Positions 33,584 through 41,296 of a stretch of 41,296 nucleotides of DNA are shown here, in pieces. Source of the DNA: Sphingomonas sp. (GTDB lineage: Bacteria > Pseudomonadota > Alphaproteobacteria > Sphingomonadales > Sphingomonadaceae). The DNA lies in NCBI GenBank assembly GCA_017849555.1, contig JAFIGU010000005.1:1-41296 (forward strand), written 5' to 3'. Position 1 is the first letter of the stretch. Every line of letters starts with the position of its first letter. Made by a program: the position numbers and the translations under genes. The notes under the pieces are model-generated. The model saw only the letters and a program-made list of their open reading frames with translations, was not told where the DNA came from and did no database searches.

Positions 33584-33591
33584 AGGCGCCC

Positions 33592-35106
33592 TTGGCGAAC
33601 GATTCCGCCCAACAACTCGATGAGATCGCCCGCGCGCGGGTGATGGCGCTCTACGACCTCGCGGGCGCGCGCGAAGAAGGCGCGCTCGACGATATCGCGC
33701 GCTTCGCCGGGCAATTGTGCGACACCCCGGTGGCGCTGGTCAGCGTGGTCGAGGAGCAATTCCAGCGCTTCCTCGCGCGGGTCGGCACCGATCTCGCCGA
33801 AACCCCGCGCAGCCAATCGTTCTGCGCGCATGCGATGCACGGCCATAAGGTGATGGAAGTGCCCGACGCGGCGCGCGATCCGCGCTTCGCCGACAATGCG
33901 CTGGTCACCGGCCCGCCGCATATCCGCTTCTACGCCGGGGCGCCGCTCGTCTCGCGCGAGGGGGTGCCACTCGGCGCCTTGTGCGTGATCGACGAGCAGC
34001 CGCGCGACGGGCTCACCGCCTTCCAGCGCGAAGGAATGGAATTGCTCGCGCTCGCCACGCTCGGCCGGCTCGAGGAGCGCCGCGCCGCGCGCGAGGCGGC
34101 GCATACCCGCGCCGCCTTGGCCGAAAGCGAGCTGCGTTTCCGCACGCTGGCCGATACGATGCCGCAAATGGTGTGGTCGGCGCGACCCGACGGTCACAAC
34201 GATTATTTCAACGCGCGCTGGTATGCCTTCACCGGGGTCGCCGAGGGCGCGACCGACGGCACCGGCTGGGCGGAGGTATTCCACCCCGACGATCGCGATC
34301 AAGCCTGGTCATTGTGGCGGCGCAGCCTGGCGGACGGCGAGCCCTATCAGATCGAATATCGCCTGCGGCGCCACGACGGCGTCTATCGCTGGGTGCTCGG
34401 CCGCGCGCTGCCGATCCGCGACGCCGGCGGGCAGATCACCCGCTGGTTCGGCACCTGCACCGATATCCACGAGCAGAAACTGGCGCTCGACGAGCGCGAG
34501 ATCATCAGCCACGAACTGTCGCACCGGATCAAGAACATCTTCGCGGTGATCGCCGGGCTGATCCAGTTCGCCGCGCGGGTCCGCCCCGAATTCGCCCCCG
34601 CCGCGCACGATCTGCGCGAGCGGGTGACCGCGCTTGGCCGGGCGCATGATTTCGTCCGCCCGCACAGCCTGGAAACCCGCCCGTCGCTGCAGCGCGACAG
34701 CCTCCACGGCCTGTTCGCCGAATTGTTCGAGCCTTATCAACTCGCCGAGCGATCGCGCATCACGGTCGGCGGCATGGATGTCGCGATCGACGATCGCGCC
34801 GCGACCCCGATCGCGCTGCTGTTCCACGAGCTTGCCACCAATGCCGCCAAATATGGCGCGCTCGCGCAGGACGGCGGCACCGTCTCGCTCGACGTGGCGG
34901 CCGACGGCGACGCGACGCACCTCGTCTGGCGCGAAACCGGCGGCCCCGCCGTCACCGCGCCCGCCGCGCAGGGCGGGTTCGGCAGCCAGTTGATCGAGCT
35001 GAGCGCGGTCCGCCAGCTCGGCGGCGCGGTCGAGCGCGACTGGCGGCCGGAGGGGTTGGTGGTGTCGATAAAGCTGCCCGCCGCTGCGCTTACGCGCAGG
35101 GGGTGA
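33592..35106 (+). CDS. GAF-PAS HWE-family histidine kinase
   Basis: Cytoplasmic sensor kinase of 504 residues without membrane segments. A GAF domain (about 25-165) is followed by a PAS domain (about 180-300, with FHPDDRD at 230-236 and the PAC-like end TRWFGTCTDIHEQK) and the HWE catalytic module. The phosphoacceptor is His311 in ELSHRIKN; the N-box is FHELATNAAKYGAL with Asn417; the defining W-x-E is WRE at 446-448. HWE kinases include blue-light and general-stress sensors; here no LOV cysteine motif NCRFL is visible, so flavin binding is not supported. TTG start at 33592 with GAAGG upstream at 33582. The 3' end overlaps a response-regulator gene on the other strand. Confidence 0.9.
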   Translation: MANDSAQQLDEIARARVMALYDLAGAREEGALDDIARFAGQLCDTPVALVSVVEEQFQRFLARVGTDLAETPRSQSFCAHAMHGHKVMEVPDAARDPRFADNALVTGPPHIRFYAGAPLVSREGVPLGALCVIDEQPRDGLTAFQREGMELLALATLGRLEERRAAREAAHTRAALAESELRFRTLADTMPQMVWSARPDGHNDYFNARWYAFTGVAEGATDGTGWAEVFHPDDRDQAWSLWRRSLADGEPYQIEYRLRRHDGVYRWVLGRALPIRDAGGQITRWFGTCTDIHEQKLALDEREIISHELSHRIKNIFAVIAGLIQFAARVRPEFAPAAHDLRERVTALGRAHDFVRPHSLETRPSLQRDSLHGLFAELFEPYQLAERSRITVGGMDVAIDDRAATPIALLFHELATNAAKYGALAQDGGTVSLDVAADGDATHLVWRETGGPAVTAPAAQGGFGSQLIELSAVRQLGGAVERDWRPEGLVVSIKLPAAALTRRG

Positions 35107-35482
35107 AGCGCATGATATCGGCGTTGCCCGGCGATACGCCGTCGAACGCCAAAGCGGCGGCGGCGCGGATCGCGGCTTCGCTGAACGGCTTGCGGATATA
35201 GCCGATCGCGCCGCAATCCCCCGCGATCTGCGCCGGATTGGCGGTGACGAACACCACTTTCACCCCATGATCGCGCACGATCCGCGCGGCGATCGCCGGC
35301 CCGGTCGCGCCGTCGCGCAGATTGACGTCGACGAAGGCGAGCGAACAGCGCGGCGCGGCGGCCAGCGCCTCGTGCGCATCAGCGGCGATCGCAGCGACCG
35401 AGTAACCGGCATCGGTGAGGATCCGTTCCAGATCCAAAGCGACGAAGATCTCGTCCTCGACAATCAACGCTGACTTACGCAT
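35090..35482 (-). CDS. single-domain response regulator
   Basis: Receiver domain alone, 130 residues, no output domain. Phospho-acceptor Asp52 in AFVDVNLRDG, acidic pocket Glu9-Asp10 in LIVEDEIF, Thr80 in VFVTAN and Lys98 in YIRKPF are all present, so phosphorylation is likely. Alpha-helical dock face has the form common among single-domain regulators that act by binding a target or as phosphate sink. The gene ends inside the last 17 bases of the HWE kinase gene, tail to tail. It follows metW by 13 bases and is therefore probably co-transcribed with metX-metW, not with the kinase. Start 35482 is chosen for the usual MRKSALIVEDE; the long upstream frame would cross metW. Confidence 0.9.
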   Translation of the reverse strand: MRKSALIVEDEIFVALDLERILTDAGYSVAAIAADAHEALAAAPRCSLAFVDVNLRDGATGPAIAARIVRDHGVKVVFVTANPAQIAGDCGAIGYIRKPFSEAAIRAAAALAFDGVSPGNADIMRFTPCA

Positions 35483-35495
35483 GCCCTGTCCGAAA

Positions 35496-36116
35496 TTACT
35501 TCCGGTGCAAACTACCCGAATCGCCTGCGGTTCCCCGCAACAGGAAGACGGCATGTTCGGCGAGCATATTTGCCGCCGCCGATGTGGTTTTTCTGCCACG
35601 CGACAGGAACCACGCTCCTTCGGTGACGATCCCCTGTTCGGCGAGATGCGCGCGGAAATCGTCGATCGTCAAATGGTGGATATTGGGGGTGTCGTACCAG
35701 CGTTCGGGGAGCAGCCGCGTCACCGGCATCCGCCCCCCCCACAACAGCGACAGCCGCACCCGCCAATGCGCGAAATTGGGGAAGCTGACGAAGGCGCGGC
35801 CGCCGATCCGCAGCAGATCGCGCAACACCTTGTCGGGCGCGCGGCACGTCTGCAGCGTCTGGCTGAGGATCGCATAATCGAAGCTCTGGTCGGGATAATC
35901 GGCGAGATCGGTATCGGCATCGCCCTGGATCACCGACAGCCCGCGCCCCACCGCCGCGGCGACATTGCCCGCATCGAGCTCCAGCCCGCGCGCATCGACC
36001 CCCTTTGTATCGCGCAGCGCCGCCATCAGCAGCCCGTCGCCGCACCCGACATCGAGCACCCGCGCGCCCGGCGCGACATGATCGGCGATCACCGCAAGAT
36101 CGGGCCGCAGCGTCAT
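35496..36116 (-). CDS. metW: methionine biosynthesis protein MetW
   Basis: Small SAM-methyltransferase-fold protein of 206 residues. The SAM loop VLDVGCGDG at about 20-28 is intact. MetW accompanies MetX in many proteobacteria and is needed for its full activity, but a methylation target is not known. The ATG overlaps the metX stop (ATGA), so the two are one unit. The C-terminus shows the family [15 protein letters not shown] stretch. Confidence 0.94.
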   Translation of the reverse strand: MTLRPDLAVIADHVAPGARVLDVGCGDGLLMAALRDTKGVDARGLELDAGNVAAAVGRGLSVIQGDADTDLADYPDQSFDYAILSQTLQTCRAPDKVLRDLLRIGGRAFVSFPNFAHWRVRLSLLWGGRMPVTRLLPERWYDTPNIHHLTIDDFRAHLAEQGIVTEGAWFLSRGRKTTSAAANMLAEHAVFLLRGTAGDSGSLHRK

Positions 36117-37228
36117 GCCCCCGCTCCCAGGAAACCCGCGACGACGCGGTACAATTCGGGCGAATCGAGCAGGAAGGCGTCGTGGCCGTAGGGGCTCGAC
36201 AATTCCATGAAGCTGACCGGCGCCCCCGCGGCGTTGAGCGCATGGACGATCGCGCGCGATTCGCGCGTCGGATAGAGCCAGTCGGTATCGAAGCTGACGA
36301 GGCAGAAACGCGCGCGGCTGGCGCGGAAGGCATTGGCGAGCAGCCCGCCATGTTCCTCGGCGAGATCGAAATAGTCCATCGCGCGGGTGATATAGAGATA
36401 GGAATTGGCGTCGAACCGGTCGACGAAGCTCAGCCCCTGGTGGCGCAGATAGCTTTCGACCTGGAAATCGGCGTCGAACCCGAACGACTTGGCGTCGCGC
36501 GCCTGCAGCCGCCGGCCGAATTTCTCGGTGAGCCCCGCTTCGGACAGATAGGTGATATGCGCCGCCATCCGCGCCACCGCGAGCCCGGCGGCGGGCACCT
36601 CGCCGTTATAATAGTCGCCGTTGTTCCAGCGGGGATCGGCCATCACCGCCTGGCGGCCGACCTCGTGGAAGGCGATATTCTGCGCCGAATGCCGCGCCGC
36701 CGAGGCGATCACCACCGCCGCCGCGACGCGATCGGGGAAGGTCGCCGCCCAGGACAAGGCCTGCATCCCCCCCATCGATCCGCCGACCACCGCGGCGAGC
36801 CGCGCGACCCCGAGATGATCGAGCAGCATCGCCTGCGCGCGGACCATGTCGCGGATCGTGATCACCGGGAAAGCCATCGCATATTCGCGCGCCGTCGCCG
36901 GATCGATCGTCGCCGGGCCCGAGCTTCCCATGCACGATCCCAGCACATTGGCGCACACCACGAACATCCGGTCAGTGTCGATCGGCCGCCCGGGGCCGAC
37001 CATCGCGGTCCACCACCCCGGCTTGCCGGTGCGCGGATGCGGCGAGGCGACGAACTGGTCCATCGTCAGCGCGTGGCAGATCAGCACCGCATTGCCGCCG
37101 TCGGGCGCCAGCGTGCCATAGGTTTCATAGGCGATCTCGACCGGCGCGAGCATCCCCCCGCCGTCGAGCCTGAGCGGCCCCGGCAGCACGATATGGCGCC
37201 CAAGGCCGTAACGCTGATCGTCTGACAT
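36113..37228 (-). CDS. metX: homoserine O-acyltransferase (MetX)
   Basis: First committed step of methionine synthesis; 371 residues, alpha/beta hydrolase fold. The nucleophile is Ser151 in GGSMGGMQ, with the catalytic Asp in [10 protein letters not shown] and His in GHDAF. Whether it uses acetyl- or succinyl-CoA is not settled from the sequence by eye, as family members do either. Starts 220 bases from hisC on the other strand, with a 26-bp palindrome between. No SAM-II riboswitch could be seen upstream. Confidence 0.95.
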   Translation of the reverse strand: MSDDQRYGLGRHIVLPGPLRLDGGGMLAPVEIAYETYGTLAPDGGNAVLICHALTMDQFVASPHPRTGKPGWWTAMVGPGRPIDTDRMFVVCANVLGSCMGSSGPATIDPATAREYAMAFPVITIRDMVRAQAMLLDHLGVARLAAVVGGSMGGMQALSWAATFPDRVAAAVVIASAARHSAQNIAFHEVGRQAVMADPRWNNGDYYNGEVPAAGLAVARMAAHITYLSEAGLTEKFGRRLQARDAKSFGFDADFQVESYLRHQGLSFVDRFDANSYLYITRAMDYFDLAEEHGGLLANAFRASRARFCLVSFDTDWLYPTRESRAIVHALNAAGAPVSFMELSSPYGHDAFLLDSPELYRVVAGFLGAGA

Positions 37229-37305
37229 CGTGGCGATGCGTTAGCGGGGAGCGGCGGTGCCCACAACACCCGCTCCCCATCGCTCAGCATCCCGCCCTTT
37301 CCCGT

Positions 37306-37374
37306 CCACCCCGGTGCAGGCCGGGGTCCAGTGCCGACCGGCCCGCTGCTGGACCCCGGCCTGCGCCGGGGTGG
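37306..37374. repeat. 26-bp inverted repeat between metX and hisC
   Basis: CCACCCCGGTGCAGGCCGGG continuing to GTCCAG (37306-37331) pairs with 37349-37374 with one mismatch, around a 17-base centre. It is of the short repeat class that reads PAQAGVQ or PACAG when translated, common in sphingomonads and other alphaproteobacteria. It may form a cruciform or RNA hairpin in the leader of hisC. Repeat-like GC-rich sequence continues to the hisC start codon, with CCCGCG-TAAG-CGCGGG at 37429-37447. Confidence 0.85.
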
Positions 37375-37448
37375 CGGAAAGGCAGTTGGCGGGGAAAGCG
37401 GTTCGCCCCCCTTGCCCTCCACGCCCGCGCCCGCGTAAGCGCGCGGGC

Positions 37449-38546
37449 ATGACCAATGCACCCGTCCCCAAGCCGTGGATCATGGAGATCGCCCCCTATA
37501 TCCCGGGCCGCTCCACCACCGATGATGGCCGCAAGGTCGCCAAGCTCTCGTCGAACGAGAACCCGCTCGGCACCAGCCCCAGGGCGCGCGAAGCCTTTGC
37601 CAGCGCCGCGACCAGCCTCGAACGCTACCCCGATGCCAGCGCGACCGAATTGCGCGACACGCTGGCCGCGAAGCACGGGCTGGATCCGGCGCGGATCATC
37701 TATGGCAACGGATCGGACGAGGTGCTCCACCTCGCCGCCGGCGCCTTCGCCGGGCCGGGCGACGAGGTGATCTACGTCAATTACGGTTTCTCGGTCTATC
37801 CGATCGCCACCCGCCGCGTCGGCGCGACCCCGGTGGTGGCGCCCGACAAGGATTATGCCACCGACGTCGACGCGATCCTCGCCGCGGTCACCGATCGCAC
37901 GCGGATCGTGTTCATCGCCAACCCCAACAACCCGACCGGCACCTATGCCCCGCGCGGCGAGATCGAGCGGCTCCATGCCGGGCTGCGGCCCGACATCCTG
38001 CTCGTCATCGACCACGCTTATGCCGAATATATCGACGGCGGCGACGACGACGGCGGGATGGCGCTGGCGCAAAATGCCCCCAACGTGCTGGTGACCCGCA
38101 CCTTCTCCAAGATGTACGGCCTCGCCGCGGAGCGCATCGGCTGGGGCTATGCCGCGCCCGCGATCATCGAGGCGATGCACCGCATCCGCCTGCCCTTCTC
38201 GATCACCATCGCCGGGACGGCGGCGGCGGTCGCGGCGCTCGGCGATACCGACTTCGTCGCCAGCACGCGCGATCATAATGCGCAATGGCGCGCGTGGTTC
38301 GCCGACGAGATCGCCAAGCTCGGCAATGCCGGGCTGCGCGCGATCCCCAGCCAGGCCAATTTCATCCTCGTGCTGTTCGAGGGCGAGCTGAGCGCCGAGA
38401 CCGCCTACAAGGGGCTGATGGACGCGGGCTATATCGTCCGCTGGCTGCCCGGCCAGGGGCTGCCGCACGGGCTGCGCATCACGATCGGCACCGCGGAGGA
38501 AACGCAAGGCGTGATCGCCGCGCTGCGCCGGATGGCCGGGGCCTGA
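37449..38546 (+). CDS. hisC: HisC-family aminotransferase (histidinol-phosphate / aromatic)
   Basis: PLP aminotransferase of 365 residues. The PLP lysine is Lys221 in [18 protein letters not shown]; the fold type I motifs [11 protein letters not shown] at 155-165 and SSNENPLG at 34-41 are present. Coupled to prephenate dehydrogenase (TGATG overlap), as in Zymomonas mobilis where hisH and tyrC are linked; there the enzyme acts on histidinol phosphate and on aromatic substrates. So a role in phenylalanine/tyrosine synthesis as well as histidine is likely. The ATG at 37449 comes directly after a GC-rich hairpin and has no clear ribosome site. Confidence 0.9.
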   Translation: MTNAPVPKPWIMEIAPYIPGRSTTDDGRKVAKLSSNENPLGTSPRAREAFASAATSLERYPDASATELRDTLAAKHGLDPARIIYGNGSDEVLHLAAGAFAGPGDEVIYVNYGFSVYPIATRRVGATPVVAPDKDYATDVDAILAAVTDRTRIVFIANPNNPTGTYAPRGEIERLHAGLRPDILLVIDHAYAEYIDGGDDDGGMALAQNAPNVLVTRTFSKMYGLAAERIGWGYAAPAIIEAMHRIRLPFSITIAGTAAAVAALGDTDFVASTRDHNAQWRAWFADEIAKLGNAGLRAIPSQANFILVLFEGELSAETAYKGLMDAGYIVRWLPGQGLPHGLRITIGTAEETQGVIAALRRMAGA

Positions 38547-39454
38547 TGCTGCCGTTCGCGCGCGTCACGATCATCGGGCTGGGGCTGATCGGCTCGTCGA
38601 TCGCGCGCGCGGTGCGCGAGACGATGCCGACGGTGCGGCTTACCGGGCATGACGCGAGCGCCGAGGTGCGCGAGATCGCCCGCCGGCTCGACCTGCTCGA
38701 CGATGTGACGGATACCGCCGGCGCGGCGGTGACCGACGCCGAACTGGTGATCCTGTGCGTGCCGGTGGGCGCGATGGGCGCGGTCGCGGCGGAGATCGCC
38801 GCCGATCTGCCCGCCGAGGCGATCGTCAGCGACGTCGGCTCGTCTAAGGAATCGGTCGCGAAGGCGCTGCGCGAGGCGCTGCCAGGCGCGATCGTCGTTC
38901 CCGCGCACCCCGTCGCCGGCACCGAGCAGAGCGGCCCCGAGGCGGGGTTCGCCTCCTTGTTCCACGGCCGCTGGTGCATCGTCACCCCGCTGGCGGACGG
39001 CGACGCGGCCGCCGCGGCGCGGGTCGGCGAATTCTGGCGCCGGCTCGGCAGCAATGTCGAGACGATGGCGCCCGATCACCACGATCGCGTGCTCGCCATC
39101 ACCAGCCATCTGCCGCACCTCATCGCCTATACGATCGTCGGCACCGCCAACGACCTCGCCGAGGTGACCGAATCCGAGGTGATCAAATTCTCCGCGGGCG
39201 GCTTTCGCGACTTCACCCGCATCGCCGCGTCGGACCCGACGATGTGGCGCGACGTGTTCCTCACCAACAAGGAAGCGGTGCTGGAGATGCTCCAGCGCTT
39301 CAGCGAAGATCTGTCTCAGCTCCAGCGCGCGATCCGCTGGGGCGACGGCGACACCCTGTTCGAGCATTTCACCCAGACCCGCGCGATCCGCCGCTCGATC
39401 GTCGATCAGGGCCAGGACGATGCCGCGGCCGATTTCGGGCGCAAGCACGACTGA
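38546..39454 (+). CDS. tyrC: prephenate/arogenate dehydrogenase
   Basis: NAD(P)-dependent oxidative decarboxylation of prephenate or arogenate for tyrosine synthesis; 302 residues. The dinucleotide fingerprint IIGLGLIGSSIARAV at 9-23, HPVAGTEQSGPEAG with the catalytic His region at about 118-131, and ITSHLPHLIAYT in the dimer domain are seen. No fused chorismate mutase or ACT domain. Single-base overlap with hisC at the start. In Zymomonas the homologue is the cyclohexadienyl dehydrogenase TyrC that takes both prephenate and arogenate. Confidence 0.92.
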   Translation: MLPFARVTIIGLGLIGSSIARAVRETMPTVRLTGHDASAEVREIARRLDLLDDVTDTAGAAVTDAELVILCVPVGAMGAVAAEIAADLPAEAIVSDVGSSKESVAKALREALPGAIVVPAHPVAGTEQSGPEAGFASLFHGRWCIVTPLADGDAAAAARVGEFWRRLGSNVETMAPDHHDRVLAITSHLPHLIAYTIVGTANDLAEVTESEVIKFSAGGFRDFTRIAASDPTMWRDVFLTNKEAVLEMLQRFSEDLSQLQRAIRWGDGDTLFEHFTQTRAIRRSIVDQGQDDAAADFGRKHD

Positions 39455-39480
39455 GCTTCCACTTCCCCTTCTTCTCTGCG

Positions 39481-39505
39481 CCCCTCCCTTCGCCACGGAG
39501 GGGAG
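39481..39505. terminator. hairpin between tyrC and plsC
   Basis: CCCCTCC (39481-39487) and GGAGGGG (39497-39503) pair around a 9-base loop in the 67-base gap between the converging tyrC and plsC. A run of pyrimidines precedes it, but no T-run follows. Probably a bidirectional end signal; also resembles small GC-rich sphingomonad repeats. Confidence 0.5.
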
Positions 39506-39521
39506 CAAAGGGGCGGGCCGC

Positions 39522-40208
39522 CTATTTCTCTAGCGCGTTGATCTCCGCCCACACGCGCCGTTCCGCCTCGCGACGCGGCAGGCCGGCGGGGATCGGCGCG
39601 CCGATGCGGAAGGTCACCACGCCGGGATGCTTCGCCCCTTTTTTGGGAAGCAGCCGCCCGCTGTCGGTGGCGATCGGCACCACCGGCAGGTCGAGCGCCT
39701 TGTACAGCCCGGCAAATCCCGAGCGCAGCGGCGGCTGCTCGCCCGGCGCGACCCGCGTCCCCTCCGGATAGACGATCACCGACCGCCCCGAGGCCTTGGC
39801 CGCCGCTCCGTCGCGCATCAGCTGGCGCAGCGCCTTGCTCGAAGCCTCGCGGTCGACGACGATCGATCCGTAGAGCCTCGTCGCCCAGCCCCAGATCGGA
39901 ATCCGCATCAATTCGCGCTTGAGCACCATCGCCGGGCCGTCGAGGATCAGCTGCAGCTCGAGCGTCTCGTACATCGCCTGATGCTTGGCGGCGTAGAGAA
40001 ACTGCCCGCGCGGCACCGCCCCCTCCACCCGGCTCTCGATCCCCAGGATCGTGCGCATCGCCCAGCGGTGGACCCTCGCCCAGAAATGCGCATAGCCGAT
40101 CATCGCGCGCTGCCCGGCGAGCGCGACGAGCGGCACGAGCAGCACGATCGGCACCGATACCGCGTAGAAGAAGGTACGAAACGCGATCGTCCGCAGCCAG
40201 TCGCTCAT
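39522..40208 (-). CDS. plsC: PlsC-family 1-acyl-glycerol-3-phosphate acyltransferase
   Basis: Membrane lysophospholipid acyltransferase of 228 residues. A hydrophobic N-terminal segment (about 12-31) precedes the acyltransferase motifs. Motif I reads KHQAMYE, that is H-x4-E (His76, Glu81), where the family consensus is H-x4-D. Motif III is VYPEGTR at 146-152. Acyl-CoA or acyl-ACP specificity is unknown. The ATG at 40208 overlaps the stop of the ydcF-like gene (ATGA). Last gene of an ftsX-ydcF-plsC unit. Confidence 0.9.
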   Translation of the reverse strand: MSDWLRTIAFRTFFYAVSVPIVLLVPLVALAGQRAMIGYAHFWARVHRWAMRTILGIESRVEGAVPRGQFLYAAKHQAMYETLELQLILDGPAMVLKRELMRIPIWGWATRLYGSIVVDREASSKALRQLMRDGAAAKASGRSVIVYPEGTRVAPGEQPPLRSGFAGLYKALDLPVVPIATDSGRLLPKKGAKHPGVVTFRIGAPIPAGLPRREAERRVWAEINALEK

Positions 40209-40738
40209 TTGCCGACGCCCAGCCACAATACGATGCGGCGTAGAATCAACTTATTGTATTCGTTCACTAATTGCCTCAGTCGTGGTTCGGTCGAGACGCC
40301 GTCGCGGACGATGACCGCATCGTCGTCGAGCGCGGCATGCAATTCCATCCGCGCGCGCGCCATATGCCAGTCGGAGGTGACGAGCCGCACCGAACGATAG
40401 TGATGCTGCCGCACCCAGCCGGCGGTCTCCTCGGCGTTGGAACGCGTATCGACCGCCTGCCGCCCGAGATCGACGCAGCAGTCGATCGCCGCGGCATGAC
40501 CGAAGACGTCGGCGAGATCGCTCTTGCTCACCCCCGGCGCCACTCCGGTGACCAGCATCCGCGTCGCGCGCTTTTCCTCGATCAGCGCCAGCCCGCGCGC
40601 GATCCGCCCCGCCCCGCCGGTCGGCACGACGATCGCATCGGTCCGCGCGACATCCGAGGGCTGGGCGAGCAGCAGCGTGAAGGCTGCGAAGCCCAGCCCC
40701 CATGCCACCGCGATCAATCCGATCAGCCGGCTGATCAT
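40205..40738 (-). CDS. YdcF/SanA-like DUF218 protein
   Basis: Protein of 177 residues with an N-terminal membrane helix (about 4-24) and the DUF218 fold: DAIVVPTGGAGRIARGLAL at 34-52 and VTSDWHMARARMEL at 119-132. The family includes SanA and ElyC of the cell envelope. Function unknown; ElyC-like proteins affect lipid-carrier or peptidoglycan synthesis. Overlaps ftsX by four bases (ATGA) at the start and plsC at the end, so it is a tight part of this envelope operon. Confidence 0.87.
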   Translation of the reverse strand: MISRLIGLIAVAWGLGFAAFTLLLAQPSDVARTDAIVVPTGGAGRIARGLALIEEKRATRMLVTGVAPGVSKSDLADVFGHAAAIDCCVDLGRQAVDTRSNAEETAGWVRQHHYRSVRLVTSDWHMARARMELHAALDDDAVIVRDGVSTEPRLRQLVNEYNKLILRRIVLWLGVGK

Positions 40739-41296
40739 AAGATGCGCCCCAGCGCACGCGTCACCGCGATCCGCGCGGCGAGCATCGCCAGCAAAGCGAA
40801 GACGAGCGGCAACAGCGCGAGCATCAGCCACGCCCCCGCCCCCAGCCCGGCGCCGCCGAGCAATTCCGACCCGAGCCCCGACGCGCGCGCGCCGATCAGC
40901 GCCACCGTCGCCAGCGCCGCCGCGCCGCCCGCCACGCCGCCGACCAGCGCATCGCGCGCGATGCGGCGCTGGAACAGCCGCGCGATCTGCACGTCGGTCG
41001 CGCCGAGCATATGCATCACCTCGATCGTTGCGCGATGCGCGTCGAGCCCGGCGCGCGCCGCGACGACCCCCACCGTCGCGGTCGCGGTTGCCATCAGCGC
41101 GACCAGCCCCAGGCCCAGCCAGGTCGCGAACGACAGCATCCCGGCGACGGAGGCCATCCAGCTGGCATGCGCGTCGATCCGCGCCGCCGGCGCCACCCCG
41201 CGCACCGCCGCGGTCACCCGGGCGAGCGTCGCGGGCGCGGTGTCGGCGAGATCGACGTCGATCATCGCGGGCAGCGGCAGATCGGCGTCATTGGCC
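40735..41296 (-). CDS. ftsX: cell division protein FtsX (C-terminal part; 5' end off the window)
   Basis: Only the C-terminal 186 or so residues are in the window; the frame runs open to the edge. FtsX is the membrane subunit of the FtsEX ABC-type complex that activates peptidoglycan hydrolases at the septum. Three hydrophobic stretches are seen, as expected of the FtsX/MacB membrane domain: LSFATWLGLGLVALMATATA, a segment rich in Gly and Ala around ALVGGVAGGAAALATVALIG, and WLMLALLPLVFALLAMLAA, with IEVMHMLGATDVQIARLFQ between the first two. The stop overlaps the YdcF-like start. FtsE should lie just outside. Confidence 0.88.
   Translation of the reverse strand, partial: ANDADLPLPAMIDVDLADTAPATLARVTAAVRGVAPAARIDAHASWMASVAGMLSFATWLGLGLVALMATATATVGVVAARAGLDAHRATIEVMHMLGATDVQIARLFQRRIARDALVGGVAGGAAALATVALIGARASGLGSELLGGAGLGAGAWLMLALLPLVFALLAMLAARIAVTRALGRIL

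Noticed and set aside
33592..35106. A LOV (blue-light) domain in the HWE kinase
   Set aside because: The flavin-binding NCRFLQ motif is absent; the sensor part reads as GAF followed by PAS.
37229..37300. A SAM riboswitch ahead of metX
   Set aside because: The leader of metX on the minus strand shows no SAM-II-like conserved core; the region is GC-rich repeat instead.

Overview
The window is chromosomal DNA of very high G+C content from an alphaproteobacterium, most likely a sphingomonad (Sphingomonas or a close relative). Pointers are the class I lysyl-tRNA synthetase, the hisC-tyrC pair known from Zymomonas, a RibB protein carrying a dead RibA-like domain, an HWE histidine kinase, a COQ9-family protein, and dispersed palindromes with the sequence type TTCGACAAGCTCAG that are common in sphingomonad genomes. 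About 38 genes are packed tightly, mostly with 1- to 4-base stop/start overlaps. No phage, insertion sequence, CRISPR array or rRNA is visible. The last gene (ftsX) is cut by the window edge.

Layout. 211-8233 (minus): an alpha-2-macroglobulin-like protein and PBP1C, a periplasmic defence/peptidoglycan pair. 8319-13027 (minus): a five-gene chain argH, small LptM-like lipoprotein, lysA, siroheme synthase N-domain protein and a CorA-type transporter. 13026-14185 (plus): a TlpA-like thioredoxin lipoprotein, whose start codon overlaps that of argH, and a DNA alkyltransferase. 14186-15307: a stretch of lower G+C holding a 43-residue membrane microprotein and a two-gene module (small protein plus retropepsin-like protease), ending next to tRNA-Gln(CTG) at 15308-15381. 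15528-17236 (plus): ppx/gppA and rlmE. 17237-20010 (minus): nhaA and lysS. Then pilZ (plus), prs (minus), gltX (plus), tonB (plus) and a small coiled-coil membrane protein. 24509-28121 (plus): the riboflavin operon ribD-ribE-ribBX-ribH plus an unknown membrane protein. Then an Old Yellow Enzyme (minus), a DMT exporter and coq9 (plus), feoAB behind a candidate Fur box, ssb and an HWE kinase (plus). 35090-37228 (minus): metX-metW and a single-domain response regulator that meets the kinase gene tail to tail. 37449-39454 (plus): hisC-tyrC. 39522-41296 (minus): ftsX-ydcF-plsC.

Most genes are core metabolism, envelope and translation. The unusual parts are (i) the retropepsin/small-protein module beside tRNA-Gln, which is the best candidate for an undescribed system; (ii) dispersed palindromic repeats, two of which lie inside coding sequence (siroheme synthase and the start of pbpC); and (iii) two near-identical long palindromes that bracket a small membrane-protein gene, the second of which supplies the start region of ribD. 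Everything is read by eye from sequence; no alignment or database search was run.
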